Translations under genes and position numbers: made by a program
Notes under the pieces: model-generated
Told to the model about the DNA's origin: nothing
The model's input: only the letters and a program-made list of their open reading frames with translations
Database searches by the model: none
NCBI RefSeq assembly: GCF_016918765.2
Contig: NZ_CP092104.1
Coordinates: 434,001-498,000 of the forward strand
Reading direction: 5' to 3'
DNA length: 64,000 nt
From: Flagellatimonas centrodinii
Lineage (GTDB): Bacteria; Pseudomonadota; Gammaproteobacteria; Nevskiales; Nevskiaceae
In this document: positions 22,368 through 34,230 of the stretch, one piece after another
Position numbering within the stretch: position 1 is the stretch's first letter
Layout: the number at the start of each line of letters is the position of its first letter

Positions 22368-22431
22368 ACTCCACATTTCTCCACTTATTCCCCTGAGGAG
22401 GGACTATAAACCACCCCCTACCCCACCGCAA
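22368..22431 (-). promoter_or_regulatory. Candidate mra promoter with MraZ-like repeats
   Basis: On the minus strand a -35-like TTGCGG (22431-22426) is separated by exactly 17 bases from a -10-like TATAGT (22408-22403), which would start transcription near 22396. Downstream of this, GTGGAG occurs twice with a ten-base period (within 22384-22368), and the promoter spacer itself contains TGGGG and GGGTGG. MraZ is known to bind TGGGN repeats spaced by about ten bases at its own promoter, so these may be degenerate operators. Promoter assignment is by inspection only. Confidence 0.55.
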
Positions 22432-22573
22432 GCCACTTTTCTGCATTTTTTATTGACAGAACAAGGCCTTAGCGCCGACACGACCGATCAAGGAGGACAT
22501 CAGGAAAAACATAGGGTTAGCGCGCAAAGTTAAAGTAGCGCGGGGGTCGTCGCTGCCGATGCATATCCCCGCC

Positions 22574-22690
22574 GTCATTGCGCGCCCGCGCCCTTCCCAT
22601 CGTTGTCATTGCGAGCCTGCGCCCTTCCCATCGTTGTCATTGCGAACCTGCGCCCTTCCCGTCGTTGTCATTGCGAGCCTGCGCAGCAGG
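22574..22690. repeat. 31-bp tandem repeat array, four copies
   Basis: GTCATTGCG begins at 22574, 22605, 22636 and 22667, a period of exactly 31 bases. The unit continues with AGCCTGCGCCCTTCCC and ATCGTT with few substitutions; the last copy diverges after its first 18 bases and merges into the following hairpin repeat. There is no spacer diversity, so this is a plain tandem duplication and not a CRISPR array. Confidence 0.85.
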
Positions 22691-22763
22691 CGCGGCAATC
22701 TCATCCGGTGAGCGCGATGCCACAACAGTGAGATCGCCGCGGGGCTACGCCCCTCGCGATGAC
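22667..22763. repeat. 97-bp dispersed-type hairpin repeat (GTCATTGCGAG element)
   Basis: The ends are inverted copies, GTCATTGCGAG at 22667 and CTCGCGATGAC ending at 22763. Inside are a second pair of inverted arms, GGCAATCTCA and TGAGATCGCC, and the tight hairpin GGGGCTACGCCCC (22741-22753). Elements with these ends and GAGAT...GCAATCTC arms are widespread intergenic repeats in proteobacterial genomes. It carries no coding capacity. The tandem array upstream appears to have grown from its left end. Confidence 0.7.
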
Positions 22764-22785
22764 AGTGTCAGCAGCGTCCGCCGCT

Positions 22786-22832
22786 GGTCCTCCCCCCTTA
22801 CAGGGGGAGAGGGGGTTGGCGTCGCCATTTGG
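22786..22832. repeat. Pyrimidine/purine hairpin TCCTCCCCCCTTACAGG type
   Basis: A short inverted repeat in which a CCTCCCCCCTT arm is followed by ACAGGGGGAGAGGG. Hairpins of this look are common intergenic repeats. It lies between the GTCATTGCGAG element and the duplicated rnpB ends; nothing coding is seen across 22334-23010. Confidence 0.45.
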
Positions 22833-22848
22833 CGACAACATGCTAAGG

Positions 22849-23009
22849 GTGGGAGCCAGCCTATAAGCCGCGCGGCTACTGACTGTCGAGAACGATCATT
22901 CCCACCCACGATGGCCGGAGGTGAGAAGGTGGGAGTCAGCCTGTAAGCCCCGCGGCTACTGACTGTCGAGAACGATCATTCCTGCCCACGATGGGCCGGG
23001 GGTGAGAAG
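22849..23009 (-). repeat. Two tandem partial copies of the rnpB 3' end
   Basis: The last ~45 bases of the RNase P RNA gene (plus-strand reading GGGAGTCAGCCTGTAAGCC ... GTCGAGAACGATCATTCC) are repeated downstream of rnpB at 22931 and 22851, with a period of 80-81 bases. The copies differ from the true gene by replacing the GGGTTCT segment with an insert containing CGCGGCTACTGAC, and each is followed by a CCCACGATGGCC-type spacer. They contain only the 3' strand of helix P1 and neighbouring bases, so they cannot make an RNase P RNA. Similar partial repeats follow rnpB in E. coli. Confidence 0.8.
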
Positions 23010-23010
23010 G

Positions 23011-23377
23011 TGGGAGTCAGCCTGTAAGCCGGGTTCTGTCGAGAACGATCATTCCTCTAGGACGGCCGTCACCGGACGCCTCCAGCAACCTACCCGGAAG
23101 GACGCGCGGGCCACGCGCTGTGGGTTGCCCCACGCCCTTCCCTATTTGGTCTTGCTCCGAGTGGGGTTTGCCGTGCCGGTCTGTTACCAGACTCGCGGTG
23201 CGCTCTTACCGCACCGTTTCAGCCTTGCCTGATCTCCTTGCGGAGCCATCGGCGGTCTACTCTCTGTTGCACTTTCCGTCGCCTCGCGGCGCCCAGGCGT
23301 TACCTGGCACTCTGCCCTGCGGAGCCCGGACTTTCCTCCCCCGTGTTGCCACGGCGGCGATCGCTCGGCTGACTCCC
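23011..23377 (-). ncRNA. rnpB: RNase P RNA, class A
   Basis: The catalytic RNA of RNase P, which removes 5' leaders from tRNA precursors. Read on the minus strand it contains the universal core GAGGAAAGTCCGGGCTCC, AGTGCAACAGAGAG, CCGCCGATGG, the GGTAAGAGCGCACCG motif, and near the 3' end ACAGAACCCGGCTTA, whose GG pairs with tRNA CCA. Helix P1 closes the molecule: GGAGTCAGCC at the 5' end is exactly complementary to GGCTGACTCC at the 3' end. Length about 367 nucleotides. A -10-like TACACT (23389-23384) ends seven bases before the predicted 5' end. Confidence 0.95.
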
Positions 23378-23463
23378 GCGCGCAGTGTACTCGCTCCAGC
23401 GCCCCGGGCCGGGGCGCGAGCCTCTACACTGGCGGCATTCCCCCACTGCAACGGAGCCCGTTC
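23378..23463. promoter_or_regulatory. Divergent promoter region between rnpB and the SRPBCC gene
   Basis: Two TACACT hexamers face away from each other: one on the minus strand at 23389-23384 for rnpB, one on the plus strand at 23425-23430 for the SRPBCC gene. Between them is a GC-rich dyad centred near 23410 (GCGCCCCGG and CCGGGGCGC). No consensus -35 is seen at 17 bases from either hexamer, so the -10 calls rest on position and symmetry. Confidence 0.45.
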
Positions 23464-23889
23464 ATGCATCGCATGGCCCTCGAAGTCGACATCAACGCCT
23501 CACCCGAGGCGGTCTTCAACTATTTCGCCGACCATGAAAAGTTCGCGGGCATCTTCGGCGGTAGCTGCACCCGGGTGAAAGACGGCGAGGACGAACCCAA
23601 CGGTCTCGGCTCGACCCGCCGCATCGGCCCCGGGCCGCTGTCGTTCGACGAAACCATCGTCGTTTTCGACCGTCCCGAAACGATCCACTACGCCATTACC
23701 CGTGGCAGCCCGCTGAAAAACCATCTCGGGCGCATCCGCTTTCTGAAAACGGACCGCGGCACCCGTGTCGACTACGTCATCACCTTTGAGTCGAAGGTAC
23801 CGCTGCTTGGCGGCCTGGTGTCACGATTGTTGAAGACTGCCTTTCTGCGCGGCATCCCCAAGGTGGAGCGCGCACTGCAGGGGCAGTAA
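23464..23889 (+). CDS. SRPBCC (polyketide cyclase/START-like) family protein
   Basis: A 141-residue single-domain protein. The N-terminal pattern VDINASPEAVFNYFADHEKF is the first strand and helix of the SRPBCC fold, followed by GLGSTRRI, the strand ETIHYAITRGSPLKNHLGRIRF, and a long C-terminal helix (GLVSRLLKTAFLRGIPKVERAL). Family members bind small hydrophobic ligands; no ligand can be inferred. GGAG lies eight bases before ATG 23464; ATG 23473 is an alternative. The next gene starts five bases after its stop, so the two are probably cotranscribed. Confidence 0.85.
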   Translation: MHRMALEVDINASPEAVFNYFADHEKFAGIFGGSCTRVKDGEDEPNGLGSTRRIGPGPLSFDETIVVFDRPETIHYAITRGSPLKNHLGRIRFLKTDRGTRVDYVITFESKVPLLGGLVSRLLKTAFLRGIPKVERALQGQ

Positions 23890-23893
23890 GCCC

Positions 23894-24658
23894 GTGCGGG
23901 TCGTCAGCCATACCGCCTCCAACACCGAGATTGTCTGTGCGCTCGGCTGCGCGGATCGGCTGGTGGGGGTGGATGCCGACTCCGACTTTCCCCCTGCCGT
24001 GGTGCAGGCCCTGCCGCAACTGGGGCGGGATCTGCAGCTGGACGTACCGGCGGTGCTGGCACTGAAACCCGATCTGGTGCTGACGTCGCTCACCGTGCCC
24101 GGCCACGAAACCGTGGTCGACCAACTGCGGGCGGCCGGCTGTCCGGTGCTGATCGCCGATCCGGTCTCACTGCAGGACGTGTTCACCAGCATCCGCGACA
24201 TCGCCGCAGCGCTGGGCGTCACGGCACGCGGCGAGGCCCTGGTGGCTGAGATGGAGGCGGCCATGCCGCGGGTGGCGCGCCGGCGTCGCCCGCGCATTCT
24301 GGTGGAATGGTGGCCGAAACCGGTGATCGTGCCGGGGCGTGACTCCTGGATTACCGACCTGCTGGACCGCGTGGGTGCGGTCAATCCGCTGGGCACCGAA
24401 GCGCACAAGAGCCGCCCGCTGGAACCCGGCGAAGTGGCCTCGCTGGCGCCTGAGGCCGTGGCAATCAGCTGGTGCGGCGTGCCCGAGCACCAACTGCGCC
24501 CCGCCAATGTCATGCGCAGGGCCGATTGGGCCGACACCCCGGCCGTGCGCAATGGCCGCGTCGCCGCTATCACCGAAGCCTATCTGGGACGGCCTGGTCC
24601 GCGGCTGGTACAGGGCTACGCGAACCTTCGACGTTTGGCGGACGCCATCGACGATTGA
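23894..24658 (+). CDS. BtuF-like cobalamin/iron-siderophore binding protein without signal peptide
   Basis: A 254-residue protein with the type III periplasmic binding-protein fold: [51 protein letters not shown], and a second lobe with [29 protein letters not shown]. It resembles cobalamin-binding BtuF-type proteins. No signal peptide is visible; the GTG at 23894 falls directly at the start of the domain, five bases after the previous stop, so either the protein is cytosolic or the true start is missing. No transporter genes (permease, ATPase) flank it. Confidence 0.75.
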   Translation: MRVVSHTASNTEIVCALGCADRLVGVDADSDFPPAVVQALPQLGRDLQLDVPAVLALKPDLVLTSLTVPGHETVVDQLRAAGCPVLIADPVSLQDVFTSIRDIAAALGVTARGEALVAEMEAAMPRVARRRRPRILVEWWPKPVIVPGRDSWITDLLDRVGAVNPLGTEAHKSRPLEPGEVASLAPEAVAISWCGVPEHQLRPANVMRRADWADTPAVRNGRVAAITEAYLGRPGPRLVQGYANLRRLADAIDD

Positions 24659-24731
24659 TCCCGCTATCCTTCAGGCAACCGTCCATGGTCAGCGCCATGA
24701 CCCACAAAAAGAGCCGCCCGGAGGCAGAAGC

Positions 24732-26693
24732 ATGAGCAACATCGAGTCCGTCCTTACCGAAAAGCGGGTATTCCCGCCGGACCCCGCCTTTGTCGCGAAA
24801 GCCCGGTTCAACGCGGACCAGCTGGGGGCGCTGCGCGCCGAAGCCGCTCAAGACCCCGCCGCGTTCTGGACCGAACTGGCCCGTAAGGAGCTGGGCTGGC
24901 AGACCCCGTTCACCGTGGGGCTCGACGAGACCGACGCCCCAAACTATCGCTGGTTCAGCGACGGCAAACTGAACGTTTCCGCGAACTGCATTGACCGCCA
25001 TCTGGGCGAACGCGGCGATCAAGTCGCGATCCGCTTTGAAGGTGAGAAGGGCGATGTGCGCCTGCTCACCTACAAGGAATTGCACGCCGAGGTCTGCAAG
25101 CTGGCCAACGCCCTCACCGCGCTCGGGGTCACCAAGGGTGACCGCGTGGTGATCTACCTGCCGCATTCGGCGGAAGCGGTGATCGCCATGCAGGCCTGCG
25201 CGCGCATTGGCGCCATCCATTCAGTGGTATTCGGTGGCTTTTCCGCCGCTGCCCTGCGTGATCGCATCGAAGACACCGGCGCCCGCCTGCTGATCACCGC
25301 CGACGGCGGCCATCGCGGCGGCAACATCGTCGAGCTGAAAAAGGCGGCCGACGAGGCGCTGGCCAGCGGCTGCAAGACCATTGAGAAGAGCATCGTGCTG
25401 CAGCGTACCGGCCACGACATCGCCATGCAGGCCGGGCGCGATCTGTGGTGGCACGATGTCGTCGCCGATCAGCCCCCGCACTCCGACCCGGTGTGGGTAG
25501 AGGCCGAGCACCCGCTGTTCCTGCTCTACACCTCCGGCTCCACCGGCAAGCCCAAGGGCATCCAGCATTCCTCCGGCGGCTATCTGCTGGGCGCGATGAT
25601 GACCGCGCGCTGGGTGTTCGACCTGCAGGCGGGCGACGTGTTCTGGTGCACCGCCGATGTCGGCTGGATCACCGGCCACAGCTATGTCACCTACGGGCCG
25701 CTCGCCAACGGCAGCACCATCCTCATCTACGAGGGCGCCCCCACCGTGCCCGACGCCGGTCGCTTCTGGAAGATCTGCCAGGACCACGGCGTCACCATCT
25801 TCTACACGGCCCCCACCGCCATCCGCGCGCTGATGAAGGCCGGCGATGAATGGCCCGCCCAATACGACCTCAGCAAGCTACGCCTGCTGGGCAGCGTCGG
25901 CGAGCCGATCAACCCCGAAGCCTGGATGTGGTACCACCGCACCATCGGTGGCGAAAAGCTGCCCATCGTCGACACCTGGTGGCAGACCGAAACCGGCGCC
26001 ATCATGATGAGTCCGGTGCCGGGCGCCACGCCGACCAAGCCGGGTTCCTGCACCCAACCCCTGCCCGGCATCCTCGCCGACGTGGTGGACGAGGCCGGCA
26101 ACCCGGTCACCGGCACCGAGGCCGGCGGCTATCTCGTCATCACCCATCCGTGGCCGTCGATGCTGCGCAGCATCTGGGGTGACAACGAGCGCTATATCAA
26201 GACTTACTGGGGCCAGTTCAACAATAAGTACTACGTCGCAGGCGACAGCACCCACCGCGATGCCGACGGCTACTACTGGATCATGGGCCGGGTGGATGAC
26301 GTGCTGAACGTCTCCGGCCACCGCCTCGGCACCATGGAAGTGGAATCCGCGCTGGTGAGCCATCCGCGTGTGGCCGAGGCTGCCGTGGTGGGCCGCCCGC
26401 ATGAGGTCAAGGGCGAGTCGGTGTTCGCCTTCGTCACCTGCAAGGGCGCACGTCCGCAGGGCGACGATGCCACCGCGCTGGTCAAGGAACTCCGCGACCA
26501 CGTTGCCAAGGAAATCGGCGCCATCGCCAAACCGGACGACATCCGCTTTGCCGACAACCTGCCGAAAACCCGCAGCGGCAAGATCATGCGACGTCTGCTG
26601 CGCGCCATCGCCAAGGGTGAGGAAATCACCCAGGACACCTCAACGCTGGAGAACCCCGGCATCGTTGCGCAACTGCAAGGCCGTGAGGGGTGA
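24732..26693 (+). CDS. acs: Acetyl-CoA synthetase (AMP-forming)
   Basis: Activates acetate to acetyl-CoA through acetyl-AMP. The 653-residue length equals that of well-studied Acs enzymes. Visible motifs are the ATP-binding [23 protein letters not shown] with the acetate-pocket tryptophan, the hinge region [21 protein letters not shown], and the C-terminal lysine segment [14 protein letters not shown], where the lysine after SG is the residue controlled by acetylation in homologues. The start at 24732 follows AGGCAGAAG; the longer frame overlaps the previous gene and is not conserved. Confidence 0.97.
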   Translation: MSNIESVLTEKRVFPPDPAFVAKARFNADQLGALRAEAAQDPAAFWTELARKELGWQTPFTVGLDETDAPNYRWFSDGKLNVSANCIDRHLGERGDQVAIRFEGEKGDVRLLTYKELHAEVCKLANALTALGVTKGDRVVIYLPHSAEAVIAMQACARIGAIHSVVFGGFSAAALRDRIEDTGARLLITADGGHRGGNIVELKKAADEALASGCKTIEKSIVLQRTGHDIAMQAGRDLWWHDVVADQPPHSDPVWVEAEHPLFLLYTSGSTGKPKGIQHSSGGYLLGAMMTARWVFDLQAGDVFWCTADVGWITGHSYVTYGPLANGSTILIYEGAPTVPDAGRFWKICQDHGVTIFYTAPTAIRALMKAGDEWPAQYDLSKLRLLGSVGEPINPEAWMWYHRTIGGEKLPIVDTWWQTETGAIMMSPVPGATPTKPGSCTQPLPGILADVVDEAGNPVTGTEAGGYLVITHPWPSMLRSIWGDNERYIKTYWGQFNNKYYVAGDSTHRDADGYYWIMGRVDDVLNVSGHRLGTMEVESALVSHPRVAEAAVVGRPHEVKGESVFAFVTCKGARPQGDDATALVKELRDHVAKEIGAIAKPDDIRFADNLPKTRSGKIMRRLLRAIAKGEEITQDTSTLENPGIVAQLQGREG

Positions 26694-26757
26694 GGGGTGA
26701 GGGGCGAGGGGCGAGGTACGTTTTTGCTTTTACGCCTCACCCCTAACGCATAACCCC
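26693..26757. repeat. GTGAGGG repeat dyad between convergent acs and acyl-CoA ligase genes
   Basis: GTGAGGGG-type units are repeated three times and GCGAGGGG twice just after the acs stop, followed by TTTTTGCTTTT and then inverted copies (CCTCACCCCT, 26735-26744). The arms 26693-26702 and 26735-26744 are perfectly complementary over ten bases. It may act as a two-way transcription barrier for the convergent genes, although the T-tract lies in the loop and not after the stem, which argues against a classical terminator. Confidence 0.5.
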
Positions 26758-28332
26758 TCACTGCTTGGCAATCCCCGCCTGGCGCCCCCGCAGCACGAAC
26801 TTCTGGATCTTGCCGGTTGCCGTCTTCGGTAGCTCGTCCACAAAGTGGACCGCGCTGGGCACCTTGAAGCCGGCGAGGTGCTCGCGCGCAAAACCGCGCA
26901 GGCCTTCGGCATCGACCGACTGCCCGGCATGCAGCACCACAAAGGCGTTGGGCGACTCGCCCCACTTTTCGTGCGGCATGCCCACCACCGCCACTTCCAG
27001 CACCGCGGTGTGGCGCAGCAAGACGCCCTCGACCTCGATGGAGGAAATATTCTCGCCGCCGCTGATGATCACGTCCTTGAACCGGTCGCGGATCTCGACA
27101 TACCCATCGGGGTGCATGACCGCGGCATCGCCGGTATGAAACCAGCCGCCGGCCATCGCCTTGGCGGTGGCCTCGGGGTCGTTGTAATAGCCCGCCATCA
27201 CCGTATTCCCGCGGGCGATGATCTCGCCAAGGGTTTCGCCGTCGGCGGGCACATCCTGCATCTGCTCGTCCACCACCCGTAGCTCGCCGGAGGTGATCAT
27301 CTCCACCCCCTGACGGGATTTGATCACCGCACGCTCGCCCATGGTCAGTTCATCGTGTGCCGGCAGCGGCTCGCAGATGGAGATCAGCGGCGCCGTCTCG
27401 GTCAGGCCGTAGACCTGGGTGATATGCCAGCCCAGCTCACCCTCCATGCGCTCGATGGTGGCGGGCGCTGGCGGCGCGCCGGCGGTGAACACCTTGACAC
27501 CCCGGCGGACGCCCTTACGTTCGGCTTCCGGCCCGTTGGCAATGGCGATCAGCACGGTCGGCGCGGCGCACAGGTGCGTCACCTGCTCGCGGTTGAGGGT
27601 GGCGTAAATGGCCGAGGCCTCCACCTTGCGCAGGCACACGTGGGTGGCACCGACACCTGTCACCGTCCAGGTGAAGGTCCAGCCGTTGGCATGGAACATC
27701 GGCAGCGTCCACAGGTAGCGGTCGGACGGCGTCATGTGCCAGTGCACCAGCACGCCCACCGAATTCGCCCAGGTGTTGCGGTGGGTCATCATCACGCCCT
27801 TGGGGCGCGAGGTCGTGCCGCTGGTGTAGTTGATGGCGATGAGGTCGTTCTCGTCTGCAATCACCGGTGAGAACCCGACAGGGTCGGCCGCCGCCAGCAG
27901 ATCCTCGTAGCGCAACCACCCCGCCTTGTCGCCTTCCAGCGCCACGAAGTGCTGCACCGTGGTCATCTGGTCCCGCACCCCGTCGACCGCATCCAGATAA
28001 TCGACATGCACACACAGCACCTTGCAGCCGCTGTGGTTGGCCAGATAGACGAAATCCTCCGGCGTCAGCCGGTAGTTCATCGGCACGATCACCGCGCCGA
28101 GTTGCGGCACCGCATAGAACTGCTCCAGATGCTGATGGGTATTGGGCGCGATGGTGCCAACCCGATCGCGCTGCCCCACGCCCAGCGCCGCCAGCGCCAC
28201 CGAGGCGCGGTCACAGCGTGCACCGAACGCGGCGTAGGTCCAGCGATCATCGCCATCCACCACCGCGGTCCGCGCGCCGTGCAACTTGCGGGCACGGCGA
28301 AAAAACTCCATCGGGGTCAGCGCGGTCTGCAT
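26758..28332 (-). CDS. AMP-forming acyl-CoA synthetase (fatty acyl or related acid)
   Basis: A 524-residue ANL-superfamily ligase. Motifs are the P-loop INYTSGTTSRPKGVMMTHRN, the YGLTETAPL segment, the hinge GYVEIRDRFKDVIISGGENISSIEVEG, and the C-terminal ELPKTATGKIQKFVLR with the catalytic lysine. The overall look is that of medium- or long-chain acyl-CoA ligases and the DmdB-like group; the acid substrate cannot be decided. AGGAGA precedes the start. It is divergent from katG across a 400-base gap with repeated palindromes. Confidence 0.85.
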   Translation of the reverse strand: MQTALTPMEFFRRARKLHGARTAVVDGDDRWTYAAFGARCDRASVALAALGVGQRDRVGTIAPNTHQHLEQFYAVPQLGAVIVPMNYRLTPEDFVYLANHSGCKVLCVHVDYLDAVDGVRDQMTTVQHFVALEGDKAGWLRYEDLLAAADPVGFSPVIADENDLIAINYTSGTTSRPKGVMMTHRNTWANSVGVLVHWHMTPSDRYLWTLPMFHANGWTFTWTVTGVGATHVCLRKVEASAIYATLNREQVTHLCAAPTVLIAIANGPEAERKGVRRGVKVFTAGAPPAPATIERMEGELGWHITQVYGLTETAPLISICEPLPAHDELTMGERAVIKSRQGVEMITSGELRVVDEQMQDVPADGETLGEIIARGNTVMAGYYNDPEATAKAMAGGWFHTGDAAVMHPDGYVEIRDRFKDVIISGGENISSIEVEGVLLRHTAVLEVAVVGMPHEKWGESPNAFVVLHAGQSVDAEGLRGFAREHLAGFKVPSAVHFVDELPKTATGKIQKFVLRGRQAGIAKQ

Positions 28333-30904
<2,572 letters not shown>

Positions 30905-30923
30905 GTTGCCGCGCTGAAAAAGA

Positions 30924-30970
30924 AAGCCCCGGTCTCACCTTCCAAGCGGAGGTGAGGCCGGGGCTTTTGC
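30924..30970. terminator. Bidirectional intrinsic terminator after katG and moxR
   Basis: A 17-bp stem pairs 30924-30940 (AAGCCCCGG-TCTCACCT) with 30950-30966 (complementary except one G-U position) around a nine-base loop. On the plus strand the stem runs into TTTT; on the minus strand it is followed by TTTCTTTTT (reading the AAAAAGAAA upstream of the stem). It can therefore stop transcription both from katG and from the convergent moxR/pgk side. Confidence 0.9.
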
Positions 30971-30982
30971 GTTGCGGTCGTC

Positions 30983-31825
30983 TCAGTTGCCGCGGCGTGC
31001 CATAAAGGCAATGCGCTCGAACAGGTGGACGTCGGCCTCGTTCTTGAGCAGCGCACCATAGAGCGGCGGCAGCGTCTTCTTGGTGCTGGCGTCGCGCAGC
31101 ACGGCGGGGTCGATGTCCTCCGCCAGCAACAGCTTGAGCCAGTCCAGCAACTCGCTGGTGGAAGGCTTCTTCTTCAGGCCGGGCAGTTCGCGCAGGCCGA
31201 AGAACACTTCCATCGCTTCTTTCACCAGGTGCTTCTTGAGATCGGGGAAGTGGACATCCACGATCTTCTGCATCGTGTCCTTGTCCGGGAAGCGGATGTA
31301 GTGGAAGAAGCAGCGGCGCAGGAAGGCGTCCGGCAGCTCCTTCTCGTTGTTGGAGGTGATCAGGATGATCGGCCGCTGCCTGGCCTTCACCGTCTGCTGC
31401 GTCTCGTAGACGTAGAACTCCATCTGGTCGAGTTCACGCAACAGGTCGTTGGGAAACTCGATGTCGGCCTTGTCGATCTCGTCGATCAGCAGCACCGGTC
31501 GCTTGTCCGACTCGAAGGCCTCCCACAGCTTTCCGCGGATGATGTAGTTGCCAATGTCCTTGACCTTCTCATCGCCGAGCTGGGAGTCGCGCAGACGCGA
31601 CACCGCGTCATACTCGTACAAGCCGTGCTGCGCCTTGGTGGTGGACTTGATGGCCCAGTCGATGAACGGCGCGCCCATTGCCTTGGCGATCTCCATTGCC
31701 AGCTGGGTCTTGCCGGTGCCGGGCTCGCCCTTCACCAGCAACGGCCGCTCCAGGGTCACGGCCGCATTCACGGCCATCATCAGGTCGTCGGTGGCGACGT
31801 AGTTGTCAGTGCCTTCGAAACGCAC
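30983..31825 (-). CDS. MoxR-family AAA+ ATPase
   Basis: A 280-residue AAA+ protein with Walker A GEPGTGKTQ near residue 33, Walker B VLLIDEIDKAD, sensor 1 ILITSNNEKELPDAFLRRC with the arginine finger region. MoxR ATPases usually work as chaperones with von Willebrand A-domain partners on metalloenzymes or envelope proteins. No VWA gene is next to it here; it follows pgk after 54 bases and is probably the last gene of the tkt-gap-pgk run. The start is GTG 31825 with AAAGGA upstream. Confidence 0.88.
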   Translation of the reverse strand: MRFEGTDNYVATDDLMMAVNAAVTLERPLLVKGEPGTGKTQLAMEIAKAMGAPFIDWAIKSTTKAQHGLYEYDAVSRLRDSQLGDEKVKDIGNYIIRGKLWEAFESDKRPVLLIDEIDKADIEFPNDLLRELDQMEFYVYETQQTVKARQRPIILITSNNEKELPDAFLRRCFFHYIRFPDKDTMQKIVDVHFPDLKKHLVKEAMEVFFGLRELPGLKKKPSTSELLDWLKLLLAEDIDPAVLRDASTKKTLPPLYGALLKNEADVHLFERIAFMARRGN

Positions 31826-31879
31826 GGGGGAGTCCTTTGGGATGTCGGTGGGTCAAGTGTAGCCGGGTCCGAGGCAGCC

Positions 31880-33058
31880 TCAACCGGCGGCGCGGGATTC
31901 CAGTACAGCCACAGCCGGCAGCTTCTTGCCTTCAAGGAACTCCAGGAAGGCACCGCCCCCGGTCGAGATGTAGCTGATGTCCCCGGCGACACCGAACTTG
32001 TCGATGGCAGCCAGTGTGTCGCCACCCCCCGCCAACGAGAAGGCGTTGCTGGCGGCGATGGCATCCGCCACGGCCTTGGTGCCGGCGGCAAAGCTGTCGT
32101 ACTCGAAGACGCCGACGGGGCCGTTCCAGACGATGGTGCCGCAGTTCTTGAGCAGCGCGCCGAGCTTGGCGCGGGTGCGCGGGCCGATGTCGAGAATCAT
32201 CTCGTCGGGCTCCACCTCATCGGCGAGGCGCACCTCGGCATGGGCTTCGTTGCTGAACTCGGGCGCCACCACCACGTCTTCCGGCAGCGGAATATCACCG
32301 CCGCGTGCCCGGATCTTGGCGAGGATGGCACGGGCGGTATCGAGCATGTCGGGCTCGTGCAGGCTCTTGCCCACCGGCTTGCCGGCCGCCGCCAGAAAGG
32401 TGTTGGCGATACCCCCCCCGATGATCAGCTGGTCGGCGACGTCGGCCAGGCTGTTCAGCAGATCCAGCTTGGTCGACACCTTGGACCCGCCGACGATCAC
32501 TGCCAACGGCTTCTTCGGGGTGGCCAACGCCTTGCCCAGCGCCTCCAGCTCCGCAGCCAGCAACGGTCCGGCGCAGGCGGCAGGTGCGAATTTCGCCACG
32601 CCGTGGGTGGAGCATTCGGCCCGGTGGGCAGTGCCGAAGGCATCCATCACATAGAGGTCACACAGTGCCGCCATGCGCTTGGACAGCGCATCGTCATCGG
32701 CCTTCTCGCCGACCAGAAAGCGGGTGTTCTCCCCCAGGGCGATCTGCCCCGGCGCCAGGTCGACACCCTCAATCCAGTTGCTGATCAGCGGCACGGTGCG
32801 CCCGAGCGCTTCCGATAGCCATGCGGCCACCAGGGTCAGCGAATGCTCCGGCTCGAAGCGCCCGGCCTTGGGCCGCCCGAGATGCGAAATGACCAGGACC
32901 GAAGCGCCCTGCTCCAGCGCCAGCTTCAGCGTCGGCAGGCTGGCGCGCAGCCGCGCATCGGAGGCAATACGGCCATTCGAGACGGGCACGTTCAGGTCCT
33001 GACGGATCAACAGGCGCTTGCCAGCGAGATCCAGGTCGGACATACGGAGGATGGTCAT
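31880..33058 (-). CDS. pgk: Phosphoglycerate kinase
   Basis: Converts 1,3-bisphosphoglycerate and ADP to 3-phosphoglycerate and ATP. The 392 residues show the substrate-binding [13 protein letters not shown] and [11 protein letters not shown] segments, VISHLGRPK, the nucleotide-domain [11 protein letters not shown], and [13 protein letters not shown] with [14 protein letters not shown] at the C-terminus. ATG 33058 matches the conserved N-terminus [11 protein letters not shown] with a GGAGG-like site before it; the longer frame covers the gap-pgk hairpin. Confidence 0.97.
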   Translation of the reverse strand: MTILRMSDLDLAGKRLLIRQDLNVPVSNGRIASDARLRASLPTLKLALEQGASVLVISHLGRPKAGRFEPEHSLTLVAAWLSEALGRTVPLISNWIEGVDLAPGQIALGENTRFLVGEKADDDALSKRMAALCDLYVMDAFGTAHRAECSTHGVAKFAPAACAGPLLAAELEALGKALATPKKPLAVIVGGSKVSTKLDLLNSLADVADQLIIGGGIANTFLAAAGKPVGKSLHEPDMLDTARAILAKIRARGGDIPLPEDVVVAPEFSNEAHAEVRLADEVEPDEMILDIGPRTRAKLGALLKNCGTIVWNGPVGVFEYDSFAAGTKAVADAIAASNAFSLAGGGDTLAAIDKFGVAGDISYISTGGGAFLEFLEGKKLPAVAVLESRAAG

Positions 33059-33092
33059 GGCGGGGTCGGTCCTTGCGTGGTTCTGAAATCGA

Positions 33093-33116
33093 AAGGCCCC
33101 GTCAGTACGGGGCCTT
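33093..33116 (-). other. Hairpin between gap and pgk
   Basis: A perfect 10-bp stem, AAGGCCCCGT (33093-33102) with ACGGGGCCTT (33107-33116), and a four-base loop. On the minus strand it is followed by TCGATTT, which is too interrupted for a strong terminator. It lies about 20 bases after the gap stop and probably causes partial termination or protects the 3' end of gap mRNA, allowing gap to be expressed above pgk. Confidence 0.65.
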
Positions 33117-33135
33117 CGAGGGGTACCGCTTGGGC

Positions 33136-34230
<1,095 letters not shown>

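Noticed and set aside
22574-22690. CRISPR-like regular repeat
   Set aside because: The 31-bp units are directly adjacent with no spacers, and no cas genes are present.
22578-22946. Possible 122-residue gene in the repeat region before rnpB
   Set aside because: The frame runs through the 31-bp tandem repeats, the hairpin element and a truncated rnpB copy, producing a repetitive peptide; no ribosome site.
23002-23578. Protein-coding frames overlapping rnpB
   Set aside because: The region folds as class A RNase P RNA with all conserved cores and P1 pairing; the frames are incidental.
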